DNA of 31,771 nucleotides from CAYUAI01 sp964442745 (GTDB taxonomy: Bacteria; Pseudomonadota; Gammaproteobacteria; S012-40): positions 1-31,771 of the forward strand of contig CAYUAI010000046.1 of the NCBI GenBank assembly GCA_964442745.1, in the 5' to 3' direction. Of the stretch, positions 1 to 8,884 are shown piece by piece. Made by a program: the position numbers and the translations under genes. Within the stretch, counting starts at the first letter, position 1; each line of letters opens with the position of its first letter. Below the pieces are notes generated by a model. That model was given only the letters and a program-made list of their open reading frames with translations, had not been told where the DNA came from and made no database searches.

Positions 1-311
1 AGAGTCAATTCAGGGCGCCGCCTAAGTGCTTAAACACCAGATTTGACCATAGCTCACCTCAAACTCGGACGAATTAATCCACCCGAACAGTCACCATGTT
101 GTCGAAAACTCTGATTTTTATGTGCATAAAATGGGCTACACCATTCGCGGAACATGGGGAAAAGTTGTTTAGCCTGTTTTTTGAGCAGAATAAAAAACGA
201 GCATAATTGATTCACCTGCTTCAGACTCATTTGCCTATTGGAATACACCAGGGAGGCGCCACCCAAAATTGGGGAGTATTATAATATTAACGCAGCAGCA
301 ATTGTTTAATT
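1..311. other. Left-edge intergenic or unassigned region
   Basis: This AT-rich stretch lies downstream of the last gene of the minus-strand polysaccharide cluster. A 70-codon minus-strand reading frame (54-266) opens with TTG, has no clear ribosome binding site and matches no family I recognise. A short dyad CCCAAAATTGGG at 262-273 lies after the 312-1466 gene but lacks a T-tract, so I do not call a terminator. The region may hold the eroded end of a mobile element or of a neighbouring gene outside the window. Confidence 0.3.
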
Positions 312-1466
312 TTAGACCCCATTGCCCTGGGGTGAGTACAATCTACAAATAGCTTCCTCAAACAAGGGCATGGTAATGGAGTCAACATGGATACTACGAA
401 TATATGAAATAGCCGAATTTGATGCCGTTATCCAAGCATTGGAATCGGATAAAAACAATTCAACATATTTTCTTAAGCCATCAATATTTGTTACGACTTG
501 TCCCATACCAAATTCAGAAACAACATCATCAGGATCAAAAGTAGTAATCAGTGGTAAACCAAAACTCCAAGCCTCAAGATACACATTAGGAAAGCCTTCG
601 TATATAGACGTCGAGCACAACAGCATAGATTCATTATATAGGTCATAAACTTGATGTCTAAGTAGACGCCCGTGATATACTACATTTGAGATATTTTTCA
701 TTCGACTTAATATTTCGCAAGCGTACCGTGAATTATCATTAGCCGCTCCAGCCACATGGAAACTGTATTGAGGCATTTTTTCTGCAAGATCCAGGAACAA
801 TTCTACCCGTTTAACTTTGGTTATTCTTCCAACCCATAAAACTTTTTTTTTGTTTTTTAAGAACGTGTCGGAATCAATTTTATTGTTCAGGTCAACATCA
901 AAAAATGGCATAGGAATAACTGTTGAATCTAAATTATATTCTTCTTTTAATAAATTTTTTTGGTTTCTTGTTTGAGTAACAATAGCATCAGAATTCCGTA
1001 GTCCATATCGATATAATATTCTTTCACGCAATTCTTTAAGTGCAGGTAGATTCATGTAACAATCTATTTCGTTAGCTAAAGTGTATAGTAGTTTTTTACC
1101 ATTCATTTTAGACCAAATTGCAATTTGCCCTAAGGCTAAATCCCCGCAATTATAATAGTATATATCGGCATTGGCTTGCTCAAGTGCAGAGATAAGGCTT
1201 GTCCAGCGAGGGTGTATAAAACGAATTAGCGGTAAGCCATCATTACGGCAGCATAATTTAAATAGCTTTACACCATGTACTATATCGCCGTTCTGGTAGC
1301 CATCATCCCATGTAATCATGCTAACCTCATAGCCATTATTAGCAAACCAACAAGACATACGAGATTGCTGAGTTTCAATTCCTCCGACATGTCCATTATC
1401 AACACCGGCTAGAGCACCATAGGCATTATGTGCAACAAAACAAATTGAAGGTTTATTATTTCTCAT
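312..1466 (-). CDS. Glycosyltransferase, GT4 family (GT-B fold)
   Basis: This 384-residue protein should transfer a sugar from a nucleotide donor onto the growing lipid-linked repeat unit at the cytoplasmic face of the membrane. The N-terminal half begins with an SICFVAHNAYG strand, a glycine-rich GHVGGIETQ loop follows near residue 28, and the C-terminal nucleotide-binding half starts at about residue 208 with VLWVGRITKVKR. The retaining-enzyme EX7E motif is visible as EGFPNVYLE. The length is normal for GT4. It is the last gene of the minus-strand cluster, 57 bp after the end of the broken methyltransferase reading frame. Donor and acceptor sugars cannot be read from sequence. Confidence 0.9.
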   Translation of the reverse strand: MRNNKPSICFVAHNAYGALAGVDNGHVGGIETQQSRMSCWFANNGYEVSMITWDDGYQNGDIVHGVKLFKLCCRNDGLPLIRFIHPRWTSLISALEQANADIYYYNCGDLALGQIAIWSKMNGKKLLYTLANEIDCYMNLPALKELRERILYRYGLRNSDAIVTQTRNQKNLLKEEYNLDSTVIPMPFFDVDLNNKIDSDTFLKNKKKVLWVGRITKVKRVELFLDLAEKMPQYSFHVAGAANDNSRYACEILSRMKNISNVVYHGRLLRHQVYDLYNESMLLCSTSIYEGFPNVYLEAWSFGLPLITTFDPDDVVSEFGMGQVVTNIDGLRKYVELFLSDSNAWITASNSAISYIRSIHVDSITMPLFEEAICRLYSPQGNGV

Positions 1467-1523
1467 GATTTTTTAATAAGAAGAATTTCATATAAACTAC
1501 TTTAAAAGCGGGCTTAATAATTT

Positions 1524-2222
1524 TCATTCACATTTCTTTGTTCTTATCATCAACATTAACCCTAAAAATGGTAATCGAGAAAGGGCCACACCTAAACAAC
1601 CAAGCTTGGGCACCTCAAAATAAGTACTAGAAAATTTATCAAATTTAAATTTTCGTAATGTTTCCTCAAATTCTGATTTATTGTATCGTCATTAGCAATA
1701 GGCCACATCTCGTTTTCCTCGCAAGCCCGGCCATGATTTAATAAAATTCTCAAGTTTGGCAAGTAAGCTCGCATCATGGGGAAACGTTATGATTAAATGA
1801 CCGTTTGGTTTTAATGCACTTGAAAATTTCTTTAATAATCCTATATCATCATCGACATACTCCACGACACGAGAGCATACAATGGCATCATATTTTTCTT
1901 CACCAAGATCGAAGTTATTCGGATCAATCTTTGTAAAAATAACATTATCTAGCTTCATATTCTCCTTGTTGATCTTAGCTCGTGCAATCATACCTTCGGC
2001 AGCATCAACCCCATTGACAGAATACCCATAATTAGCGAGTTCAAGAGAAATCACGCCCGTCCCACAACTATAGTCCAAGATGCAAGCCTCTGGAGGTACC
2101 AGTTCTAATGCGGAAGCAACGAATAAGCGTAGCCGATCGCTAAAAATTTCCCGTTTATACAAATTTGTCCATTGTTCAGAGCGATTATCGAAATGCGCCC
2201 ATGCACTCTTGCTATTCCCCAT
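1524..2222 (-). pseudogene. Class I SAM-dependent methyltransferase, interrupted by tandem nonsense codons
   Basis: The first 176 codons (2222 down to a TAA at 1692-1694) encode a Rossmann-fold methyltransferase. The SAM-binding motif I is ILDYSCGTG, the acidic end of the second strand lies in NGVDAAEGM, and the post-motif segment is YDAIVCSRVVEYV. I chose the ATG at 2222 because GAAGG sits 6-7 nt upstream; a TTG four codons earlier is the alternative. Translation stops at TAA immediately followed by TGA, yet the same frame stays open for about 54 more codons to a TGA at 1524. It reads like the normal methyltransferase C-terminus, including RYNKSEFEETLRKF and the P-rich RLPFLGLMLM segment. 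The intact enzyme would be about 232 residues and would methylate a sugar of the polysaccharide. As it stands the C-terminal quarter is lost. The alternative is a pair of compensating sequencing indels, since the +1 frame across the stops reads ANDDTIN. Confidence 0.75.
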
Positions 2223-2243
2223 GATAACCTTCAAAAAATAGCG

Positions 2244-3470
2244 TTATTTATAGTTAGAAATAACCTGTCCTAAGTTTAGCTGCCACTTTGATGCAACAGC
2301 ATGCCTACTACTGCTGATATTAATTATATCGGTACATTTCCTAGATAATCGATTAAGTTTTTCATCATCATTCAAAACCGAAATAATACTTTCCGAATAA
2401 CCGTGTATGTCATCACCATCATGCACATACCCTGTTTTATTATTAATAATATAGTCGGTTAAATCACCTACATTAGAGACAATGGGAACAACACCATTCC
2501 CCATTGCCTCAAGCATAGCGATGGAGACACCTTCCCATCTTGAAGTCAATAAATAAATTTTTGATTTTTTCAACCAGTCAGGTACATCCTTACGTTGTCC
2601 TAGAAACGTGACATTTTCCTGTAATCCTAAATTTAAAACACGCTGTTCTAATCCGTGTCTATCCGGACCATCACCAATCAAAATGGCTCTTACTGTAGGT
2701 AATTTTTTCTTAACCTCAGAGAGAACTTCGATGCATCGATCAGGTCGTTTATATTCTGTTAATCGACCAACAAACACGATGTCAATGTTACGTTTAATTA
2801 TAGGCATCAATTTGCTAGGCATTATGACACTACCTGTTATTGTTGCGGTTGTATTTTTATAGCCTATTTTCCTTATATAGCGTTCTGATCCACTTCCTCT
2901 AACCACAATTAAGTCAAATCTTCTAACCACTAAATTGACTGCCGTTTCAACTAATTTGCTTGGACCACCGAGAGAGGTTAGCAAACGATTTTCCGCATTC
3001 CATCCTCCACCTTCTAATTCAAGAGGGCCAGATGTATCTTGAAAACAAGCAGGCCTGTTTAAAAGTCGGGCAACAACAAGCGCGGATATAGCAGCAGGAA
3101 ATATATGATACCCCATGTAAAGATCCGGTTTATATTTGTACCCACAGTAGATTGTCCAAATAAATTTTGCCACAGCACGTGTCAATAATTTCTGCATGAT
3201 GGCGGGAGGACATTCATACACAAGGTTTTCTAAATCATCTAGTTTTTCATCAGTGACTAGAATAACATTATTGAATCCAGCCTGTGTCAATGGTGTCACA
3301 TGGGCATGAAACCAATTAGGGTTATGAAATGTGCCGATGACTAATAGCTTGTTTTTTTTAATAGGAAATGATCGCCTATACAAAGAAAAAATATCAGAAG
3401 TTAATGCTGTGGCAATATATAAAAAGAATAAAACAATAATTGCCAAATAACGAAATAGTAATTTTTTCAT
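2244..3470 (-). CDS. Glycosyltransferase, GT4 family, with N-terminal membrane anchor
   Basis: This 408-residue protein has a hydrophobic segment at residues 5-25, which suggests it is anchored at the inner membrane. A GT-B core follows. The donor-binding half begins with IVFVGRLTEYKRPDR at about residue 230 and continues with the nucleotide-binding loop GDGPDRHGLE. The EX7E motif lies in SRWEGVSIAMLEAMGNG. These are hallmarks of retaining GT4 enzymes acting in polysaccharide repeat-unit assembly. It starts 13 bp after the preceding GT4 gene and ends 9-21 bp before the methyltransferase start, consistent with one operon. The sugar specificity is unknown. Confidence 0.9.
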   Translation of the reverse strand: MKKLLFRYLAIIVLFFLYIATALTSDIFSLYRRSFPIKKNKLLVIGTFHNPNWFHAHVTPLTQAGFNNVILVTDEKLDDLENLVYECPPAIMQKLLTRAVAKFIWTIYCGYKYKPDLYMGYHIFPAAISALVVARLLNRPACFQDTSGPLELEGGGWNAENRLLTSLGGPSKLVETAVNLVVRRFDLIVVRGSGSERYIRKIGYKNTTATITGSVIMPSKLMPIIKRNIDIVFVGRLTEYKRPDRCIEVLSEVKKKLPTVRAILIGDGPDRHGLEQRVLNLGLQENVTFLGQRKDVPDWLKKSKIYLLTSRWEGVSIAMLEAMGNGVVPIVSNVGDLTDYIINNKTGYVHDGDDIHGYSESIISVLNDDEKLNRLSRKCTDIINISSSRHAVASKWQLNLGQVISNYK

Positions 3471-3483
3471 ATGTATTCCAGTT

Positions 3484-4614
3484 TTACCCAGCTATGACTT
3501 TTCGATACATATCTAGAGTTTTATTAGCCACAGAAGCAGGATGATATCTATCTATTGCTACTTGCTTACAATTATTAGACATCCTTAATCTTAGGGGGTT
3601 ATTCTTTAATAATTTTTCAATACAGATTCCCATTTCTTTATAATCATCTGGATCTACTAAATAGCCTGTTTCTCCCTCCTCAATCATATACGGCATGCCA
3701 CAACACCGAGTTGATATCACAGGTATGCCAACAGCCATAGCTTCTGCAATTGCCATGGGAGCATTTTCTTGGTAAGAAGGCAATATAAATATTGATGATT
3801 GGGAAAGCTCGATTTTCATTTCATTTTGATCAAGTCGCCCCTTCAATGTGACAATATTTTCAAGATTATTCACTTTAATATATGACAGCACCTCTTGATA
3901 ATACTCTTCATCACTTACCTCACCTGCTGCATGTAACGTAATATTGCAATCAGCTGTTTTTAATTTTTTAATTGCCTTAATAAGAGTGAGTAGGTTTTTT
4001 CTTGGATTTATCCAGCCGGCATAAAAAATTCGACCTGATACTTCAGTTCTTTTAATATTAAAAAAATCATCAGATATAGCATTTTCTATATCGTGAATGT
4101 TAGTCTTAGCTAAACTTTCAATTTGTTTTCTTACATAGGGTGTAATGGATACAACATCAGTTTGAGAATTCAGTCCGTATCTTTCTACTTGTTTCCATAT
4201 CCATGAGCGTAAAGGCCAGAGCCATTTTTTTTCAGCCACTAAATTTAAGCTATCAAAACCGTGTAATGTGAATACACTTGGAAAATTTCTCTTAGGTCTA
4301 ACCAAGCCATAAGACTCTTGAGAATGCAGGATATCCGGTGCTAGGCTTTCAATATATGATATCAAGCGTTTTTTACCGGGACCACCTAAAATATCGATAA
4401 ACATTGGCAAAAAAGGCCCAGGAATTCGATGTATCTTTATATTAAGATATTCATCAATAAGATGTTCACTACATTCTTTTTCAAATGTCACTACATGGAG
4501 GTCAATTTCTTCATGTGCTGCTAGCCCTTTCACTAAGCCCAATGTCGCCGTTTCTACCCCACCGCGTGGTTGAAGAATGTTAAGTGGAAATCGACTAAAT
4601 ATAACTACTCTCAT
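3484..4614 (-). CDS. Glycosyltransferase, GT4 family
   Basis: This 376-residue GT-B glycosyltransferase has no membrane segment. The N-terminus RVVIFSRFPLN is followed by a PRGGVETATLGLVKGL glycine-rich acceptor-side loop. The C-terminal half begins at about residue 200 with IFYAGWINPRKNLLTL. The EX7E motif is ENAPMAIAE in the segment SYQENAPMAIAEAMAVG, followed by the typical GETGYLVDPDD turn. It should extend the lipid-linked oligosaccharide. It lies 44 bp downstream of the flippase gene and 13 bp upstream of the next GT4. Nothing in it is truncated or unusual. Confidence 0.92.
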   Translation of the reverse strand: MRVVIFSRFPLNILQPRGGVETATLGLVKGLAAHEEIDLHVVTFEKECSEHLIDEYLNIKIHRIPGPFLPMFIDILGGPGKKRLISYIESLAPDILHSQESYGLVRPKRNFPSVFTLHGFDSLNLVAEKKWLWPLRSWIWKQVERYGLNSQTDVVSITPYVRKQIESLAKTNIHDIENAISDDFFNIKRTEVSGRIFYAGWINPRKNLLTLIKAIKKLKTADCNITLHAAGEVSDEEYYQEVLSYIKVNNLENIVTLKGRLDQNEMKIELSQSSIFILPSYQENAPMAIAEAMAVGIPVISTRCCGMPYMIEEGETGYLVDPDDYKEMGICIEKLLKNNPLRLRMSNNCKQVAIDRYHPASVANKTLDMYRKVIAG

Positions 4615-4658
4615 ATTGAATGGTATGCCTACTTGAAAATATTTAAATCCTGTTAAAT

Positions 4659-6197
4659 TTAATTAACAAATTTTTTTATGATATTTTTCTTAATTTTTTG
4701 TGGGAAAATAAATTTCCAATACAACAAACCCAGCACTAATAACCCTGTCCCTGTGCCATAACAAAAAGCTATATAAGGCGAGTCTGGCAACGTTATTCTA
4801 AATGTTATTAGTATTGCTGAGAATAAGCTACCGAGTATAAATGGTATAAAAAAAACTTTTTTCACATACGAGCTTATCGTTATTTTTAACAATTGACAGG
4901 CAATCAATGGTACCGCAATACCGTTGCCTATTGTTAGTGAGCAAGCAATTAAAATTGCGGCCGATTCGATTGTCCATCCTGATAGAGAAAAAAAGATAAT
5001 TCCGATGATATAGGTCGTGATTGATAACAAAAGACTATACAACGCCACTTTTCCATGTTGGTTTATACCTATCAGTACTTGTAATACTCCGCTTTGAGAG
5101 ACCGGAAGGAAATAACCTAGCGCCAATATACTGATAAGTATCCAATTTGCATAATCATCACCCATCCATAAGGCAAGCAATATATCGCCATAAATTATTA
5201 ATATCAAAAACATTGGTAATGAAAGCGCAACCCCGTAAAACGCGCTGTCTAATAATAGTTTCTGTAAATTTTTGGTTTCGTTATTTCCTTGTAATGATCC
5301 TGCTGTTGGGGCAAGGACATATGAGAATTTTTTAATAAAGGTTTCAACGTGCCGTGTTAATGATAATGGCCTTACAAATAACGCCAATACTGCCGGACCA
5401 AAGAGACTAGTCACGATAATATTTGTTGTTTGAATAATCAGTAAAGGTTGAAGAGTAATCGTCATTGTTTTACCGCCAAAAAATAATAACTCTTTAACTT
5501 GTGTCCAACGGATCATTGTCATGTCTAATCTATATTCAGAACAGATTTTTTTTGCTATCCGTAATCTTATCATTTCGGTAATCACCGTCATGAATAGATA
5601 CACACCACTTAGTGCTAATAATCCTTTGCCCATCACTAGTGCTGTAATCATTAAAACTGTTGTAATCACATAAGAAATTGCTGTTAAGCCATTATGTAAA
5701 TCCCATCGATGGTAGCCTGTCAGTACCCCTCTTGAGGTATCAAAAGCCATTTGAAAAGCAACCGAAGTACCCAGTAATAAGATAACCCAGCGAGTTGTTT
5801 CTAATTGATCAGCAAGTTGATCAGAAAAAAACAGAGGTAAGTAATAAGAGACAATTCCGGTGCATAAAAGAACAAATAGCGCCATGATTATTTGCAGAAC
5901 AATCACTGACGATATGACAGTACGTAGGCTATTGATATCGTCTTTTGCACGGCTATTAGCAATATAGCGATTTATCGAAGAAGCGACACCAACATTGCTC
6001 AAGTGTAAATAGCTGACAATTGTCCAGCAAAAATCCCAAATCCCTAACGATGCCTGCCCAACATGATCGTTTATCAGCCTAGGCATAATAAACCCAGAAA
6101 TGACAAAGATTAGGTGACTTCCCCAGCTCGATAAAACATTGTAAACTATTTTACTGCGACCAGAAGTGTCACTAGAATTTAATTTATGAGAAGCCAT
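4659..6197 (-). CDS. Polysaccharide flippase (Wzx/MATE-like, MVF superfamily)
   Basis: This 512-residue, very hydrophobic protein contains roughly 12-14 predicted membrane helices. Its N-terminal segment (SSWGSHLIFVISGFIMPRLI) is typical of the polysaccharide-synthesis branch of the MOP exporter superfamily. Such proteins move undecaprenyl-diphosphate-linked repeat units from the cytoplasmic to the periplasmic leaflet. It ends with a basic tail. Neighbours are a sulfotransferase upstream (31 bp) and GT4 enzymes downstream, which fits a Wzx-dependent assembly route. I see no Wzy polymerase of the classical type beside it; the two GT-C proteins in the same cluster may cover some polymerising or branching steps. 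Confidence 0.9.
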   Translation of the reverse strand: MASHKLNSSDTSGRSKIVYNVLSSWGSHLIFVISGFIMPRLINDHVGQASLGIWDFCWTIVSYLHLSNVGVASSINRYIANSRAKDDINSLRTVISSVIVLQIIMALFVLLCTGIVSYYLPLFFSDQLADQLETTRWVILLLGTSVAFQMAFDTSRGVLTGYHRWDLHNGLTAISYVITTVLMITALVMGKGLLALSGVYLFMTVITEMIRLRIAKKICSEYRLDMTMIRWTQVKELLFFGGKTMTITLQPLLIIQTTNIIVTSLFGPAVLALFVRPLSLTRHVETFIKKFSYVLAPTAGSLQGNNETKNLQKLLLDSAFYGVALSLPMFLILIIYGDILLALWMGDDYANWILISILALGYFLPVSQSGVLQVLIGINQHGKVALYSLLLSITTYIIGIIFFSLSGWTIESAAILIACSLTIGNGIAVPLIACQLLKITISSYVKKVFFIPFILGSLFSAILITFRITLPDSPYIAFCYGTGTGLLVLGLLYWKFIFPQKIKKNIIKKFVN

Positions 6198-6228
6198 AAT
6201 TAAATAGGCTGCCGACGACTATAAAGTA

Positions 6229-7161
6229 TCATGCCGATAAATAACCCAATTGGTTATTCGCTTTACCCGCCACTTTTTCAAATGTAGACAGTTCCTCTTG
6301 AGATAAATTATCTTTCCATTTTTCGTCTAGTTTTATCTTATTCATTGTATTCAAGCGCATTGGGTTTCCTAAAATATGCTTTTGATGTACATTTAACTCG
6401 GCAGTAGAATCCATGCGCTCTATTTCAATAAAGTCAAAGATAGAATCAAGTGTTTTTTCTGTATGTTGACAAAGATCTTCATATCGAACATCCATGACCA
6501 TATTTTTTTTCAATATGTTTTTTGTTTTCGCAATTTCATTGATGGTTATATTCCATTCGTTAGCGGCTCTTTCCATATTAAAATTTTGATTTTTCATTAG
6601 TGAATTAGCGACACCACGGCCATCTCTAAGTAAGTTTACAACTTTAATATCCCACTCATTACTCCTTAAAAAATGTTTTAACCGAACCGAGTCTTTTGAT
6701 CCATCTAGAAAAATTTCCTTTTCTTGAAGTTTACATATTATCTCGATTAGATGGCGATTTTTGTTGATAATTAATTGCCATTTTTTTTGACAGGCTGGCA
6801 ATAATTTAATAACCGACTCGCGCATAAACTCAAAAGCCTGGCCTCGTAGGCGTGTATGTAATAACCTGTCATGGAAATAATTATTACTACGAAAGTGCGT
6901 CCCAAAGTCATCAACCGAGAAATTAATACCTATTTTTTCAAGCTCATCTTTAACATCATGCCAATAACTGCATTCTCTGATCAAGGTGTCACATGAACAT
7001 CGGTATTCATCAATATTTCCCATTGACGTTGCTTTAAGTTCTCCTATGGTCGCTATCCGAGGGTGTGATGCTAATAAACACGTTAGCAGCGTTGACCCTG
7101 AATAACTTGGCGACATGATATATACTATTCGTTGTCTCTGATTGACCATATTTCTCATCAT
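6229..7161 (-). CDS. PAPS-dependent sulfotransferase family protein
   Basis: This 310-residue protein should transfer sulfate from 3'-phosphoadenosine-5'-phosphosulfate to a carbohydrate hydroxyl. The 5'-phosphosulfate-binding loop is clear at residues 17-25 (SPSYSGSTLL), directly after the first beta strand. The 3'-phosphate-binding segment is LLRDGRGVANS at residues 177-187. ELKATS after the first helix and YEDL later in the fold are also typical. No signal peptide or membrane segment is visible, so it acts in the cytoplasm. Its position between GT-C genes and the flippase implies a sulfated polysaccharide. The exact start is uncertain: ATGs at codons 1, 2 and 5 lack a strong Shine-Dalgarno sequence. 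Confidence 0.87.
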   Translation of the reverse strand: MMRNMVNQRQRIVYIMSPSYSGSTLLTCLLASHPRIATIGELKATSMGNIDEYRCSCDTLIRECSYWHDVKDELEKIGINFSVDDFGTHFRSNNYFHDRLLHTRLRGQAFEFMRESVIKLLPACQKKWQLIINKNRHLIEIICKLQEKEIFLDGSKDSVRLKHFLRSNEWDIKVVNLLRDGRGVANSLMKNQNFNMERAANEWNITINEIAKTKNILKKNMVMDVRYEDLCQHTEKTLDSIFDFIEIERMDSTAELNVHQKHILGNPMRLNTMNKIKLDEKWKDNLSQEELSTFEKVAGKANNQLGYLSA

Positions 7162-7265
7162 ATTTTTTTGAAGTGCTGGGGTTACGTTGTTATTCGATCA
7201 CTCATTTTTCTTGTGATCAATTGTAGAGAATCCTTTTTAACAATTGGCGCACCTGATAGTGCTCT

Positions 7266-8831
7266 TTATTTCTTGATAAATTGATCAATAATAAAAATGG
7301 CGGATGTTAATTGATTATAAACATTTGAATATTTTTTTGTAGTGTTTAAAATGAAAAATACTAATTGATTATTATCTTCATCTAATATGAAGCAGCATTC
7401 AGTGTAAGTGTCTTGCATACGTTCATGTAATTTATTCCCTAAGCTAGGGAAATTAGAATGAGCAATAAAATATTTTCCATTGTGTTTTCTTCTCCTTAAG
7501 AGAATAACGCTTGGTTTTTTTTGGATGACATAGTTTACTATTTTTTCGGGAGTTTTCATTTTGGCAATATTTTTATCTGTTAACCCGACCAAGTCAATAC
7601 TGTTCCAAGATGAGAAATAAGGCAACGCTCCTTGGTCTCCCGTCGCAATAATATTTGTGTTTTCCAGTTGAGACAATTGCTTGCCTATCGTTGCATAATT
7701 AATTGTATTTTTATTCGACAAGGCGCTCTGGTAAACATGATAATTACTACTAACCAACCATGAGACTAGCCAAAATGAAAACAGTATCAATATGATTTTT
7801 GATTTTTTATTTTGACCATTAATAATTGAATTACTTAATGAGCTGATTACTATTATAGAAAGTATTGGCCACATAGGAATTAGAAACCGAAAAGCTGTTC
7901 CCATCAGAGGTTTGAAGTGTATAAAAACCAATATGAATGCTGTTGATGCGATGAATAAAATGATTTTTTCTCGGGATAAATTTTTAAGAAAAAACAAGGT
8001 GGTTAAATATAGCCCTGAGGACCAAATAAAAAACTGAGCGACATAAGAGAGGCCATGGAGATCTATTATCGTTTTAGCATTTTTGATGAAGTAAGGGTTT
8101 GGGAAATAAGAATCAAAGTAGAAATACCTGAAAATTGAAACAATAGATACAGCAATGACTAATGTTACTGCAAAAATAGCATAATGAGATAGGGTGATTT
8201 TTTCTTTGAAATAAAACTTTGATAGCAATGATATTGAGTAAAGGATTGCAAAAAATGCCAATGAGTCTGGTCTGCATAAAAATGCTATCAATGATGCGAT
8301 CGCTAAATAGGCAGCGGTACTTGTTTTTCCACTCTTATACCATGCATGAAAAAGGATTGCGCTAACAGTATAAACTAGCGCAATGATAATAGTTTCTAAT
8401 CCAAATAATGAAGCGTAAATTAATAATGGATTAGCTATCACTAATAGGGAAAAAAGAGCATAGCTGATATTTTTATTTGTTAGCTTACTTGATTCCCTAA
8501 GCCAGCGAAGACAAATTATGGTGATGAAAAACAGTGATAGAAATGATAATATTCTTGTGCTGATAAGAGGACTCATGCCAAAAAATTTATAGAAAAAACT
8601 TAAAAGTAAAACATGGAGGTAGCTTGTGAATCCTTCGGACGGAACTTCGTTTATATTCCACCTAAACCCATAACCATTCGCGAAATTTTCAGCATACCTA
8701 TACGTAATATATGAATCATCAAGAACTCGACCTATACCAAAATAAAATGATGCGATCAATGATATTAAAGCCGTAAAGAATAAGATAAAAGATAAAGGAA
8801 TTTTTTTTATATAAAAAATCATATCGGTCAC
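7266..8831 (-). CDS. GT-C-fold membrane glycosyltransferase (polyprenyl-phosphate-sugar dependent)
   Basis: This 521-residue polytopic protein has about ten or more hydrophobic helices and a soluble C-terminal part. The first large loop after helix 1 carries DDSYITYRYAENFANGYG (D38-D39), the acidic pair typical of GT-C enzymes that use polyprenyl-phosphate sugars on the periplasmic side. Residues 62-68 (VPSEGFTSYL) match the usual sequence before the second helix. It sits in the DprE1/DprE2/UbiA cassette, so I infer a pentofuranose donor, by analogy with mycobacterial AftA and Emb proteins. Neither acceptor nor linkage can be read. The first codon is GTG; an ATG at 8822 is an equally possible start. 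The C-terminus is degenerate in sequence but not truncated. Confidence 0.78.
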   Translation of the reverse strand: MTDMIFYIKKIPLSFILFFTALISLIASFYFGIGRVLDDSYITYRYAENFANGYGFRWNINEVPSEGFTSYLHVLLLSFFYKFFGMSPLISTRILSFLSLFFITIICLRWLRESSKLTNKNISYALFSLLVIANPLLIYASLFGLETIIIALVYTVSAILFHAWYKSGKTSTAAYLAIASLIAFLCRPDSLAFFAILYSISLLSKFYFKEKITLSHYAIFAVTLVIAVSIVSIFRYFYFDSYFPNPYFIKNAKTIIDLHGLSYVAQFFIWSSGLYLTTLFFLKNLSREKIILFIASTAFILVFIHFKPLMGTAFRFLIPMWPILSIIVISSLSNSIINGQNKKSKIILILFSFWLVSWLVSSNYHVYQSALSNKNTINYATIGKQLSQLENTNIIATGDQGALPYFSSWNSIDLVGLTDKNIAKMKTPEKIVNYVIQKKPSVILLRRRKHNGKYFIAHSNFPSLGNKLHERMQDTYTECCFILDEDNNQLVFFILNTTKKYSNVYNQLTSAIFIIDQFIKK

Positions 8832-8884
8832 GAATGTAGCAATTTAGGGTTGAGTTCACGCATTGAAAAAATTAAATACAATTT

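Noticed and set aside
54..266. 70-codon minus-strand frame as a gene
   Set aside because: TTG start without a Shine-Dalgarno sequence and no recognisable family.
1689..1694. Stop-codon readthrough or selenocysteine recoding in the methyltransferase
   Set aside because: TAA directly precedes TGA, so two different stops would have to be read; no recoding signal is visible, and stops are used normally elsewhere.
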